A DNA stretch of 18,533 bases from Theodoxus fluviatilis (GCA_034096865.1 JAWQFJ010020688.1:15001-33533), one strand, 5' to 3'. Numbered from the stretch's first letter, positions 7,531 to 17,549 are shown. Notes: generated by a model not told the origin, from the sequence alone. Program-made: numbers and translations.

Positions 7531-9730
7531 TGCACAGAGAGGACTGCACAGAGAGGAGGACTAGACAGAGAGGAGGACTAGAATGAGAGGAGGACTGCAC
7601 AGAGAGGAGGACTGCATAGAGAGGAGGACTGCACAGAGAGGACTGCACAGAGAGGACTGCACAGAGAGGAGGACTAGACAGAGAGGAGGACTGCACAGAG
7701 AGGAGGACTGCACAGAGAGGAGGACTGCACAGAGAGGAGGACTGCACAGAGAGGAGGACTGCACAGAGAGGAGGACTGCACAGAGAGGACTGCACAGAGA
7801 GGACTGCACAGAGAGGAGGACTGCACAGAGAGGACTGCACAGAGAGGACTGCACAGAGAGGAGGACTGCACAGAGAGGACTGCACAGAGAGGAGGACTGC
7901 ACAGAGAGGAGGACTGCACAGAGAGGAGGACTGCACAGAGAGGAGGACTGCACAGAGAGGACTGCACAGAGAGGAGGACTGCACAGAGAGGAGGACTGCA
8001 CAGAGAGGAGGACTGCACAGAGAGGAGGACTGCACAGAGAGGAGGACTGCACAGAGAGGAGGACTGCACAGAGAGGACTGCACAGAGAGGAGGACTGCAC
8101 AGAGAGGACTGCACAGAGAGGAGGACTGCACAGAGAGGAGGACTGCACAGAGAGGACTGCACAGAGAGGACTGCACAGAGAGGAGGACTGCACAGAGAGG
8201 AAGACTGCACAGAGAGGAGGACTGCACAGAGAGGAGGACTGCACAGAGAGGAGGACTGCACAGAGAGGAGGACTGCACAGAGAGGAGGACTGCACAGAGA
8301 GGACTGCACAGAGAGGAGGACTGCACAGAGAGGAGGACTGCACAGAGAGGACTGCACAGAGAGGAGGACTGCACAGAGAGGACTGCACAGAAAGTAGGAA
8401 TGCACAGAGAGGACTGTACAGAGAGGACTGCACAGAGAGGACTGCACAGAGAGGACTGCACAGAGAGGAGGACTGCACAGAGAGAACTGCACAGAGAGGA
8501 GGACTGCACAAAGAGGACTGCACAGAGAGGAGGACTGCACAGAGAGTAGGACTGCACAGAGAGGACTGTACAGAGAGGACTGTACAGAGAGGACTGTACA
8601 GAGAGGAGGACTGCACAGAGAGGAGGACTGCACAGAGAGGAGGACTGCACAGAGAGGACTGCACAGAGAGGACTGCACAGAGAGGACTGCACAGAGAGGA
8701 CTGCACAGAGAGAGGACTGCACAGAGAGGAGGACTGCACAGAGAGGAGGACTGCACAGAGAGGACTGCACAGAGAGGAGGACTGCACAGAGAGGAGGACT
8801 AGACAGAGAGGAGGACTGCACAGAGAGGAGGACTAGACAGAGAGGAGGACTGCACAGAGAGGAGGACTGCACAGAGAGGAGGACTGCACAGAGAGGAGGA
8901 CTGCACAGAGAGGAGGACTGCACAGAGAGGAGGACTGCACAGAGAGGAGGACTAGACAGAGAGGAGGACTGCACAGAGAGGAGGACTAGACAGAGAGGAG
9001 GACTGCACAGAGAGGAGGACTGCACAGAGAGGAGGACTGCACAGAGAGGAGGACTGCACAGAGAGGAGGACTGCACAGAGAGGAGGACTGCACAGAGAGG
9101 AGGACTAGACAGAGAGGAGGACTGCACAGAGAGGAGGACTGCACAGAGAGGAGGACTAGACAGAGAGGAGGACTGCACAGAGAGGAGGACTGCACAGAGA
9201 GGACGACAGAGAGAGACTGCACAGAGAGGAGGACTAGACAGAGAGGAGGACTGCACAGAGAGGAGGACTGCACAGAGAGGAGGACTGCACAGAGAGGAGG
9301 ACTGCACAGAGAGGAGGACTGCACAGAGAGGAGGACTGCACAGAGAGGAGGACTGCACAGAGAGGAGGACTGCACAGAGAGGAGGTCTGCACAGAGAGGA
9401 GGACTGCACAGAGAGGAGGACCGCACAGAGAGGAGGACTGCACAGAGAGGACTGCACAGAGAGGAGGACTGCACAGAGAGGAGGACTAGACAGAGAGGAG
9501 GACTGCACAGAGAGGAGGACTGCACAGAGAGGAGGACTGCACAGAGAGGAGGACTGCACAGAGAGGAGGACTAGACAGAGAGGAGGACTGCACAGAGAGG
9601 AGGACTAGACAGAGAGGAGGACTGCACAGAGAGGAGGACTAGACAGAGAGGAGGACTGCACAGAGAGGAGGACTAGACAGAGAGGAGGACTAGACAGAGA
9701 GGAGGACTGCACAGAGAGGAGGACTGCACA

Positions 9731-10880
9731 GAGATGAGAACTAGACAGAGAAGAGGACTGCACAGAGAGGAGGACTAGACAGTAAGGAGGACTGCACAGA
9801 GAGGAGGACTAGACAGAGAGGAGGACTAGACAAAGAGGAGGACTGCACAGAGAGGAGGACTGCACAGAGATGAGAACTAGACAGAGAAGAGGACTGCACA
9901 GAGAGGAGGACTGCACAGAGAGGAGGACTGCACAGAGAGGAGGACTGCACAGAGAGGAGGACTGCACAGAGAGGAGGACTGCACAGAGAGGAGGACTAGA
10001 CAGAGAGGAGGACTAGACAGAGAGGAGGACTGCACAGAGAGGAGGACTAGACAGAGAAGAGGACTGCACAGAGAGGAGGACTGCACAGAGAGGAGGACTG
10101 CACAGAGATGAGATCTAGACAGAGAGGAGGACTAGACAGAGAGGAGGACTGCACAGAGAGGAGGACTGCACAGAGAGGACTGCACAGAGAGGAGGACTGC
10201 ACAGAGAGGAGGACTGCACAGAGAGGAGGACTGCACAGAGAGGAGGACTGCACAGAGAGGAGGACTAGACAGAGAGGAAGACTGCACAAAGAGGAGGACT
10301 GCACAGAGAGGAGGACTGCACAGAGAGGAGGACTGCACAGAGAGGAGGACTGCACAGAGAGGAGGAGTAGACAGAGAGGAGGACTGCACAGAGAGGAGGA
10401 CTGCACAGAGAGGAGGACTGCACAGAGAGGAGGACTAGACAGTGAGGAGGACTAGACAGAGAGGAGGACTAGACAGAGAGGAGGACTGCACAGAGAGGAG
10501 GACTGCACAGAGAGGAGGACTAGACAGTGAGGAGGACTGCACAGAGAGGAGGACTAGACAGAGAGGAGGACTGCACAGAGAGGAGGACTGCACAGAGAGG
10601 AGGACTGCACAGAGATAAGAACTAGACAGAGAAGAGGACTGCACAGAGAGGAGGACTGCACAGAGAGGAGGACTGCACAGAGATGAGATCTAGACAGAGA
10701 GGAGGACTAGACAGTGAGGAGGACTGCACAGAGAGGAGGACTAGACAGAGAGGAGGACTAGACAGAGAGGAGGACTGCACAGAGAGGAGGACTAGACAGA
10801 GAAGAGGACTGCACAGAGAGGAGGACTGCACAGAGAGGAGGACTGCACAGAGATGAGATCTAGACAGAGATGAGGACTAG
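9731..10880. repeat. Higher-order repeats of 136 and 170 bp inside the 17-bp array
   Basis: Marker units gagatgagaactagac occur at 9731 and 9867 (136 bp, 8 x 17), with a related gagataagaactagac at 10612. The variant gagatgagatctagac occurs at 10105, 10680 and 10850 (the last two 170 bp apart, 10 x 17). The variant unit agagaagaggactgcac, three units before each gagatgagatctagac, is shared at about 10053, 10628 and 10798. So a multi-unit block has been copied at least three times within about 1.1 kb, while the rest of the array lacks these markers. Confidence 0.75.
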
Positions 10881-13800
10881 ACAGAGAGGAGGACTGCACA
10901 GAGAGGAGGACTGCACAGAGAGGACTGCACAGAGAGGAGGACTGCACAGAGAGGAGGACTGCACAGAGAGGAGGACTGCACAGAGAGGAGGACTGCACGG
11001 AGAGGAGGACTGCACAGAGAGGAGGACTAGACAGAGAGGAGGACTGCACAGAGAGGAGGACTGCACAGAGAGGACTGCACAGAGAGGAGGACTGCACAGA
11101 GATGAGGACTGCACAGAGAGGACTGCACAGAGAGGAGGACAAGACAGACAGGAGGACTGCACATAGAGGACTGCACAGACAGGAGGACTGCACAGAGAGG
11201 AGGACTGCACAGAGAGGACTGCACAGAGAGGAGGACTGCACAGAGAGGAGGACTGCACAGACAGGAGGACTGCACAGAGAGGAGGACTGCACAGAGAGGA
11301 GGACTGCACAGAGAGGAGGACTGCACAGAGAGGAGGACTGCACAGAGAGGAGGACTGCACAGAGAGGAGGACTGCACAGAGAGGAGGACTAGACAGAGAG
11401 GAGGACTGCACAGAGAGGAGGACTGCACAGAGAGGAGGACTGCACAGAGAGAGGACTGCACAGAGAGGACTGCACAGAGAGGACTGCACAGAGAGGAGGA
11501 CTGCACAGAGAGGAGGACTGCACAGAGAGGAGGACTGCACAGAGAGGAGGACTGCACAGAGAGGAGGACTGCACAGAGAGGAGGACTGCACAGAGAGGAG
11601 GACTGCACAGAGAGGAGGACTGCACAGAGAGGAGGACTGCACAGAGAGGAGGACTGCACAGAGAGGAGGACTGCACAGAGAGGACTGCACAGAGAGGAGG
11701 ACTGCACAGAGAGGAGGACTGCACAGAGAGGAGGACTGCACAGAGAGGAGGACTGCACAGAGAGGAGGACTGCACAGAGAGGAGGACTGCACAGAGAGGA
11801 GGACTGCACAGAGAGGAGGACTGCACAGAGAGGAGGACTGCACAGAGAGGACTGCACAGAGAGGACTGCACAGAGAGGAGGACTGCACAGAGAGGAGGAC
11901 TGCACAGAGAGGAGGACTGCACAGAGAGGAGGACTGCACAGAGAGGAGGACTGCACAGAGAGGAGGACTGCACAGAGAGGAGGACTGCACAGAGAGGAGG
12001 ACTGCACAGAGAGGAGGACTGCACAGAGAGTACAACTGCACAGAGAGGAGGACTGCACAGAGAGGAGGACTAGACAGAGAGGAGGACTGCACAGAGAGGA
12101 GGACTGCACAGAGAGGAGGACTGCACAGAGAAGAGGACTGCACAGAGAGGACTGCACAGAGAGGAGGACTAGACAGAGAGGAGGACTAGACAGAGAGGAG
12201 GACTGCACAGACAGGAGGACTGCACAGAGAGGAGGACTGCACAGAGAGGACTGCACAGAGAGGAGGACTGCACAGAGAGGAGGACTGCCCAGACAGGAGG
12301 ACTGCACAGAGAGGAGAACTGCACAGAGAGGAGGACTAGACAGAGAGGAGGACTGCACAGAGAGGAGGACTGCACAGAGAGGAGGACTGCACAGAGAGGA
12401 GGACGGCACAGAGAGGAGGACTAGACAGAGAGGAGGACTGCACAGACAGGAGGACTGCACAGAGAAGACTGCACAGAGAGGACTGCACAGAGAGGAGGAC
12501 TGCACAGAGAGGAGGACTGCACAGAGAGGAGGACTGCACAGAGAGAAGGACTAGACAGAGAGGAGGACTGCACAGAGAGGAGGACTGCACAGAGAGGAGG
12601 ACTGCACAGAGAAGAGGACTGCACAGAGAGGACTGCACAGAGAGGAGGACTAGACAGAGAGGAGGACTGCACAGACAGGAGAACTGCACAGAGAGGAGGA
12701 CTGCACAGAGAGGACTGCACAGAGAGGAGGACTGCACAGAGAGGAGGACTGCACAGACAGGAGGACTGCACAGAGAGGAGGACTGCACAGAGAGGAGGAC
12801 TGCACAGAGAGGAGGACTGCACAGAGAGGAGGACTGCACAGAGAGGAGGACTGCACAGAGAGGAGGACTGCACAGAGAGGAGGACTGCACAGAGAGGAGG
12901 ACTAGACAGAGAGGAGGACTGCACAGAGAGGAGGACTGCACAGAGAGGAGGACTGCACAGAGAAGAGGACTGCACAGAGAGGACTGCACAGAGAGGACTG
13001 CACAGAGAGGAGGACTGCACAGAGAGGAGGACTGCACAGAGAGGACTGCACAGAGAGGAGGACTGCACAGAGATGAGGACTGCACAGAGAGGGCTGCACA
13101 GAGAGGACTGCACAGAGAGGACTGCACAGACAGGAGGACTGCACAGAGAGGAGGACTGCACAGAGAGGAGGACTGCACAGAGAGGATGACTGCACAGAGA
13201 GGAGGACTGCACAGAGAGGAGGACTGCACAGAGAGGAGGACTGCACAGAGAGGAGGACTAGACAGAGGAGGACTGCACAGAGAGGAGGACTGCACAGAGA
13301 GGAGGACTGCACAGAGAAGAGGACTGCACAGAGAGGACTGCACAGAGAGGAGGACTGCACAGAGAGGAGGACTAGACAGAGAGGAGGAATGCACAGAGAG
13401 GACTGCACAGAGAAGAGGACTGCACAGAGAGGACTGCACAGAGAGGAGGACTAGACAGAGAGGAGGACTAGACAGAGAGGAGGACTGCACAGAGAAGAGG
13501 ACTGCACAGAGAGGACTGCACAGAGAGGACTGCACAGAGAGGAGGACTGCACAGAGAGGAGGACTGCACAGAGAGGACTGCACAGAGAGGAGGACTGCAC
13601 AGAGAGGAGGACTAGACAGACAGGAGGACTGCACAGAGAGGAGGAATAGACAGAGAGGAGGACTGCACAGAGAGGAGGACTGCACAGAGAGTAGGACTGC
13701 ACAGAAAGGACTGCACAGAGAGGAGGACTGCACAGAGAGGAGGACTGCACAGAGAGGAGGACTAGACAGAGAGGAGGACTGCACAGAGAGGAGGACTGCA

Positions 13801-14477
13801 GAGAGAGGACTGCACAGAGAGGAGGACTGCACAGAGAGGAGGACTGCACAGAGAGGAGGACTGCACAGAGAGGAGGACTGCACAGAGAGGAGGACTGCAC
13901 AGAGAGGAGGACTGCACAGAGAGGAGGACTAGACAGAGAGGAGGACAAGACAGAGAGGAGGACTGCACAGAGAGGAGGACAAGACAGAGAGGAGGACTGC
14001 ACAGAGAGGAGGACTGCACAGAGAGGAGGACTGCACAGAGAGGAGGACTGCACAGAGAGGAGGACTAGACAGAGAGGAGGACTGCACAGAGAGGAGGACT
14101 AGACAGAGAGGAGGACTAGACAGAGAGGAGGACTAGACAGAGGAGGACTGCACAGAGAGGAGGACTGCACAGAGAGGAGGACTGCACAGAGAGGAGGACT
14201 GCACAGAGAGGAGGACTGCACAGAGAGGAGGACTAGACAGAGAGGAGGACTGCACAGAGAGGAGGACTGCACAGAGAGGAGGACTGCATAGACAGACGCC
14301 TTGGAACGCTGAAAACGTGTGGGACGCACCAAATTACCGAACTGACTCGAATTCTGTTCCCAGAGCTTCAGCCGAATGACATTATTTACGAGTAACATGA
14401 GAAAAGTTTTTTATTACTCCCCACGGCTTCCCAATCAGGTTTCACATGAATGACAGTCTGGAGATTTTTTTGTTGTT

Positions 14478-14542
14478 GTTTATTTGGGGGTTGGGACATC
14501 CTAGCTGCGACTGAAATCAAAATGTAACCCCCCAAAATAAAC
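14478..14542. repeat. Imperfect inverted repeat carrying AATAAA in both orientations
   Basis: The left arm gtttatttgggggtt (14478-14492) and right arm aaccccccaaaataaac (14526-14542) are reverse complements apart from one missing T and one missing G in the left arm. The spacer is 33 bases. Both strands therefore carry AATAAA. It could be a stem-loop, a bidirectional poly(A) region, or the remains of a small foldback element. Confidence 0.7.
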
Positions 14543-14672
14543 GCCAGCGCTCGCTGCTTCCCCATGATCCCACTACTGGGAATAAGACGAGTTGAAAGAG
14601 GTCGTTTTGTTCTGGTCTTCTGCCTCCATTGCTGGGTCCCTTTGCTGGTGATCTCACGGCGTTGGCTCAAAA

Positions 14673-14685
14673 TGACGTCACTTCC
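14673..14685 (-). promoter_or_regulatory. CRE/ETS composite site
   Basis: TGACGTCA (14673-14680) is a perfect CRE and is followed by CTTCC, so the minus strand reads GGAAGTGACGTCA. This fused ETS plus CREB/ATF arrangement is common in animal promoters. It is the second perfect CRE in the window, after the one at 3312. There is no recognisable exon on either side. Confidence 0.45.
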
Positions 14686-14730
14686 ATCCAGACCAGGCCC
14701 CAGTGACGACCACTCACGCCATGGATGCAC

Positions 14731-15712
14731 CCGCAGTGTCCACGCATCTGACCCCAGCCACAAGACACGCAGTGTCCACACATCTGACCCCAGCCACAAG
14801 ACACGCAGTGTCCACGCATCTGACCTCAGCCACAAGACACGCAGTGTCCACACATCTGACCCCAGCCACAAGAAACGCAGTGTCCACACATCTGACTCCA
14901 GCCACAAGAAACGCAGTGACCACACATCTGACCCCAGCCACAAGACACGCAGTGACCACACATCTGACCCCAGCCACAAGACACGCAGTGACCGCACATC
15001 TGACCCCAGCCACAAGAAACGCAGTGTCCACACATCTGACCCCAGCCACAAGACACGCAGTGACCACACATCTGACCCCAGCCACAAGACACGCAGTGAC
15101 CGCACATCTGACCCCAGCCACAAGACACGCAGTGTCCACACATCTGACCCCAGCCACAAGACACGCAGTGTCCACACATCTGACTTCAGCCACAAGAAAC
15201 GCAGTGACCACACATCTGACCCCAGCCACAAGAAACGCAGTGACCGCACATCTGACCTCAGCCACAAGACGCGCAGTGACCACACATCTGACCCCAGCCA
15301 CAAGACACGCAGTGTCCACACATCTGACCCCAGCCACAAGACATGCAGTGTCCACACATCTGACCCCAGCCACAAGACAGGCAGTGTCCACACATCTGAC
15401 CCCAGCCACAAGACACGCAGTGTCCACACATCTGACTTCAGCCACAAGAAACGCAGTGACCACACATCTGACCCCAGCCACAAGAAACGCAGTGACCGCA
15501 CATCTGACCTCAGCCACAAGACGCGCAGTGACCACACATCTGACCCCAGCCACAAGACACGCAGTGTCCACACATCTGACCCCAGCCACAAGACTCGCAG
15601 TGTCCACACATCTGACCCCAGCCACAAGACAGGCAGTGTCCACACATCTGACCCCAGCCACAAGACACGCAGTGTCCACACATCTGACCCCAGCCACAAG
15701 GATCGCAGTGTC
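14731..15712. repeat. 36-bp minisatellite, about 27 copies
   Basis: The 36-bp unit consists of tctgaccccagccacaagac, then acgcagtgtc, then cacaca. The tctgac anchor recurs at exact 36-bp steps from 14747 to 15683 without a single indel. Variants are ccc/ttc/ctc/tcc, aca/aaa, gtgtcc/gtgacc and cacaca/cgcaca. Five of six frames are open because the unit is a stop-free multiple of 3; examples are SDPSHKTRSVHT and TPATRHAVSTHL on plus and GVRCVDTACLVA on minus. The substitutions are mostly amino-acid-changing in both plus frames, so I see no purifying selection and do not call a gene. Confidence 0.95.
15179..15682. repeat. 252-bp tandem block duplication (7 units) in the 36-bp array
   Basis: Units 15179-15430 and 15431-15682 are two seven-unit blocks in the same variant order. 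The order begins with the rare tctgacttc unit, then the acgcagtgaccgcaca unit, then a tctgacctc unit with acgcgcag, and so on. By eye they differ at only two adjacent bases (acatgc versus actcgc in the fifth unit). Units elsewhere in the array differ far more, so this duplication is recent. Confidence 0.85.
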
Positions 15713-16549
15713 GACTGCAGAGGCGTCCATGTCCGGCAGATAGGTCTTGGCACCTTTATAAAATGGTCTCCTCCTTACTCTGCTTGGAATCTCAGAGAAT
15801 CTGTTGCATCTTTTCCGTAATTCTGTTGTATCTGCTCATCAGGCTTTCATCACACTTCGGGACGACATGAAAAAAAGCAAATAATTATGGCATGCCTGGT
15901 TCGCCATCGCTCATTATTTGACCTTGCCGATGCACTTACCTGTGCTAATTCCGCTTCGATAAAAGCCTATAGTGGAATTTGATTTTCACTCTGACAAGTC
16001 ATCGCGCTTGCTCCCGCGGCAAGTCCATCCATCACTCTATCAGTAACCAAGGTGACGGAGCTACAGAGACCAAGCCTTCTGCTCAGGGAGGAGCGGCTCA
16101 CGGCCAGACAGGGGCAGGCTGCGTGCGTGGATGCTGCAGGGCGGGTGGCGTGTCGCTGCTGGTTACCGTGCACTCCGTCACTGCCTCCAGGCAGGCCGTC
16201 CCTCCATCCTCCAGGACAGTGGGATGCTGGTCCCAAAGGGCCGCTCCAAACTACTCTGCAAGTCACCACTGGGCGGGCTCCATCTGTCTTCAACTGTCAT
16301 TCGCTGGTCTTGAAGGATGACAAGAACAATGTGTGCGGGTTGGAGCTGCTGCAAAGCCGACCTCCAAAGGTTAAAATGAAGACGCCACTCTGGCAATGAC
16401 GAGCCTAATCAATTTACGACTTCTTTTCTTCGCTTCTGAATTGCTCTTCGTCGTTAAAAATATGTTTGTTCTTGTCGGTCATTCCCCTACCGTTATTGAG
16501 AAGATCTAGAGGTGCTAATTGCTTAAGTGGATCTCAGAAGCATCATCAG
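15713..16549. other. Unique interval, no gene recognised
   Basis: Just after the 36-bp array there is a TATA-like TTTATAAAA (15755-15763) with nothing recognisable downstream. A stem-loop with nested arms lies at 15878-15920. From about 15970 to 16400 open frames of 60-115 codons overlap on both strands without a family signature. The longest plus frame here (from 16466, 210 codons) begins with TTG, not ATG, and runs into the CpG-rich block, so it is treated as chance. Confidence 0.4.
15878..15920. other. Nested stem-loop
   Basis: Outer arms caaataat (15878-15885) and attatttg (15913-15920) are exact complements. Inside them atggc (15887-15891) pairs with gccat (15903-15907) around an 11-base loop. 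The internal loop is asymmetric (1 and 5 bases). It could be a small foldback element or an RNA hairpin; no function is inferred. Confidence 0.5.
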
Positions 16550-17081
16550 TGGCGGCCCCTGGTGTGCCCCGTAGCCTCCCTCTGTGAGAGCGCTGGCGCG
16601 GCGGCTCAGGCTCTCACGGAAAGGTCTTTGCGTCTCCTCACTGCCCACGGCGGTCCCGTGGAGACCGAAGCGATGCCAAAATGGCGCTGCCGCTTCTTCA
16701 AGATTCTCGTCCCAGATCCGGCGTGGTGGGCACTTTTTTATGGTGACAGATCAGCGAGAGCATTCTTTTTGTTCTTTCTTCAAGGTAATATCTCGAAGCC
16801 CAGCCTTCTTCACGCCCGATTTGCTCCCGCTACCTCTATCCGGGGCCTGAATGGCGGGGGGGACTGGGCGCGACGTGGCGTGGCCGTCTCCTTGCAGGCT
16901 GTCCGTGACGCGCCCCCCTCCCTCCCTCCACCGGCTAATCGCGACCGCCATTACGGCCGGATGTCCCCGGGTCCAGGCGGAAGCCGGTGCGGATTGGGCC
17001 CGCCCCGATTCATCCCGCAACTCGCGGGGCGCGCCCTCAGGGAGCTATCAAGCTGCGGCCTTCATTGGAGCTGCTTGTCGA

Positions 17082-17156
17082 GGCCTCGTGGTCAATAGCC
17101 AGCGTCCTCCAAACAAATAGGCCTCGTGCCCAATACCAGCGTCCTCCAAACAAACA
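17082..17156. repeat. Two-copy 38-bp tandem duplication
   Basis: ggcctcgtg at 17082 and 17120 begins two copies that share caata, ccagcgtcctccaaacaaa and a few substitutions (gtcaatag versus cccaata). Each copy holds a CAATA element, so the duplication doubles a possible CCAAT-like motif within the CpG-rich block. Confidence 0.85.
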
Positions 17157-17458
17157 GGGCTCGCCGCCCAAGAGACGGAGTAGTTCGGCACCGAGGCTGG
17201 CTGGGAGAGGGATGGCGGCACGTCTGCCATGAACGGCCAGGGTCCATGGCGGGGCTCGGGGCCCGGATTGGGTGCCAGAGGAATGGGCCGTTAACGTGAC
17301 GTGAGGACGTTAGTGGCGATCACGTCCGCTTCCCACTTGTGGCGGACCTTCACGCCGCCCGCAGGAAGGGGGTCGGCTTTCCACTGGACTCCACGACAGC
17401 CGCCATGACGGCACCGCGCCACTGGGGAAGGGAGAGACGGAGGACACCGATAGCTGGC

Positions 17459-17512
17459 GTTGTCATGGCAACCCTAACACGATCTGGCAACCGGAAGCGA
17501 AACCAGTTGCCT
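17459..17512. promoter_or_regulatory. RFX site cluster: X-box plus two half-sites, with ETS
   Basis: gttgtcatggcaac (17459-17472) matches the X-box at 13 of 14 positions. GGCAAC recurs at 17486-17491 and its complement GTTGCC at 17507-17512, so four RFX half-sites lie within 54 bp. CCGGAAG (17491-17497), an ETS core, sits between the two extra half-sites. RFX X-boxes close to CpG-island promoters are characteristic of ciliary genes in animals, which makes such a target a reasonable but unproven guess. Confidence 0.5.
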
Positions 17513-17549
17513 TGAAACGCAAGAGGCGAGTTCAAGGTCGTCCTGTCGT

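Larger units (their letters stand above)
7005..14295. repeat. 7.3-kb satellite-like array of 17-bp and 14-bp units
   Basis: The main unit is gaggaggactgcacaga (17 bp). A 14-bp form lacks one GGA, and a frequent 17-bp variant has ctagac in place of ctgcac. I estimate about 440 units. Composition varies along the array: 14-bp units are common at about 7100-8790 and scattered after 10170, but rare between about 8790 and 10170; ctagac variants are dense at about 8790-10870 and 13260-14250; 11410-12030 is the most homogeneous stretch. The plus strand is strongly purine-biased and almost lacks CpG. Because 17 is 2 modulo 3, every frame of a strand reads the same peptide motif (TERRTAQRGGLHREED on plus, SSLCSPPLCAVLLSVQ on minus), which explains the very long open frames without any gene. 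It may be a minisatellite or small satellite block; its true length could be collapsed or expanded in assembly. Confidence 0.96.
14296..14730. other. Unique island between the 17-bp and 36-bp arrays
   Basis: About 435 bp of unique DNA. It contains a T-run (14406-14413), an imperfect 15/17-bp inverted repeat (14478-14542), and a CRE/ETS composite (14673-14685) only about 45 bp before the 36-bp array. Open frames across it are continuations of array frames and give no recognisable domain. Confidence 0.45.
16550..17530. promoter_or_regulatory. CpG-rich promoter-like block
   Basis: This is the only long CpG-dense, GC-rich stretch in the window. Sites seen by eye: YY1-type CAAAATGGCGC (16677-16687), ETS CGGAAG (16978-16983), CCAAT boxes read as ATTGG (16993-16997, 17064-17068, 17267-17271), a GC box GCCCGCCCCG (16998-17007), GGCGCGCC (17028-17035), four ACGT cores including TGACGTGA (17294-17325), a palindromic GCCGCCATGACGGC (17399-17412), and an RFX cluster (17459-17512). 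There is no TATA box. The set is typical of a TATA-less CpG-island promoter of a housekeeping or ciliary gene. Direction and target gene are not visible; either side could be transcribed. Confidence 0.5.

Noticed and set aside
7496..13883. Very long minus-strand open frames (up to about 690 codons) with SSLCSPPLCAVLLSVQ-type repeats
   Set aside because: The 17-bp unit lacks stops on this strand, and because 17 is not a multiple of 3 the same motif appears in all three frames at once. The 14-bp units scatter the phase. Openness is arithmetic, not selection.
7005..14295. CRISPR array
   Set aside because: Units are directly adjacent with no unique spacers, and the setting is eukaryotic. The same applies to the 36-bp array.
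7005..14295. G-quadruplex forming array
   Set aside because: Each unit has only two GGA steps separated by nine bases of mixed sequence. GGG runs are absent, so classical quadruplexes are unlikely.
15755..15763. TATA box TTTATAAAA
   Set aside because: It is a good hexamer match, but no initiator, exon or other promoter motif is seen within 100 bp. It is noted only in the interval description.
14564..15820. SDPSHKTRSVHT repeat protein of about 400 codons
   Set aside because: Five of six frames are open, and unit substitutions are mostly amino-acid-changing in both plus frames I checked. The 5' extension into unique DNA shows no domain.
16466..17098. 210-codon plus-strand frame through the CpG-rich block
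   Set aside because: It opens with TTG, the nearby ATG at 16462 is in another frame, the composition follows the GC content, and no domain is recognisable.
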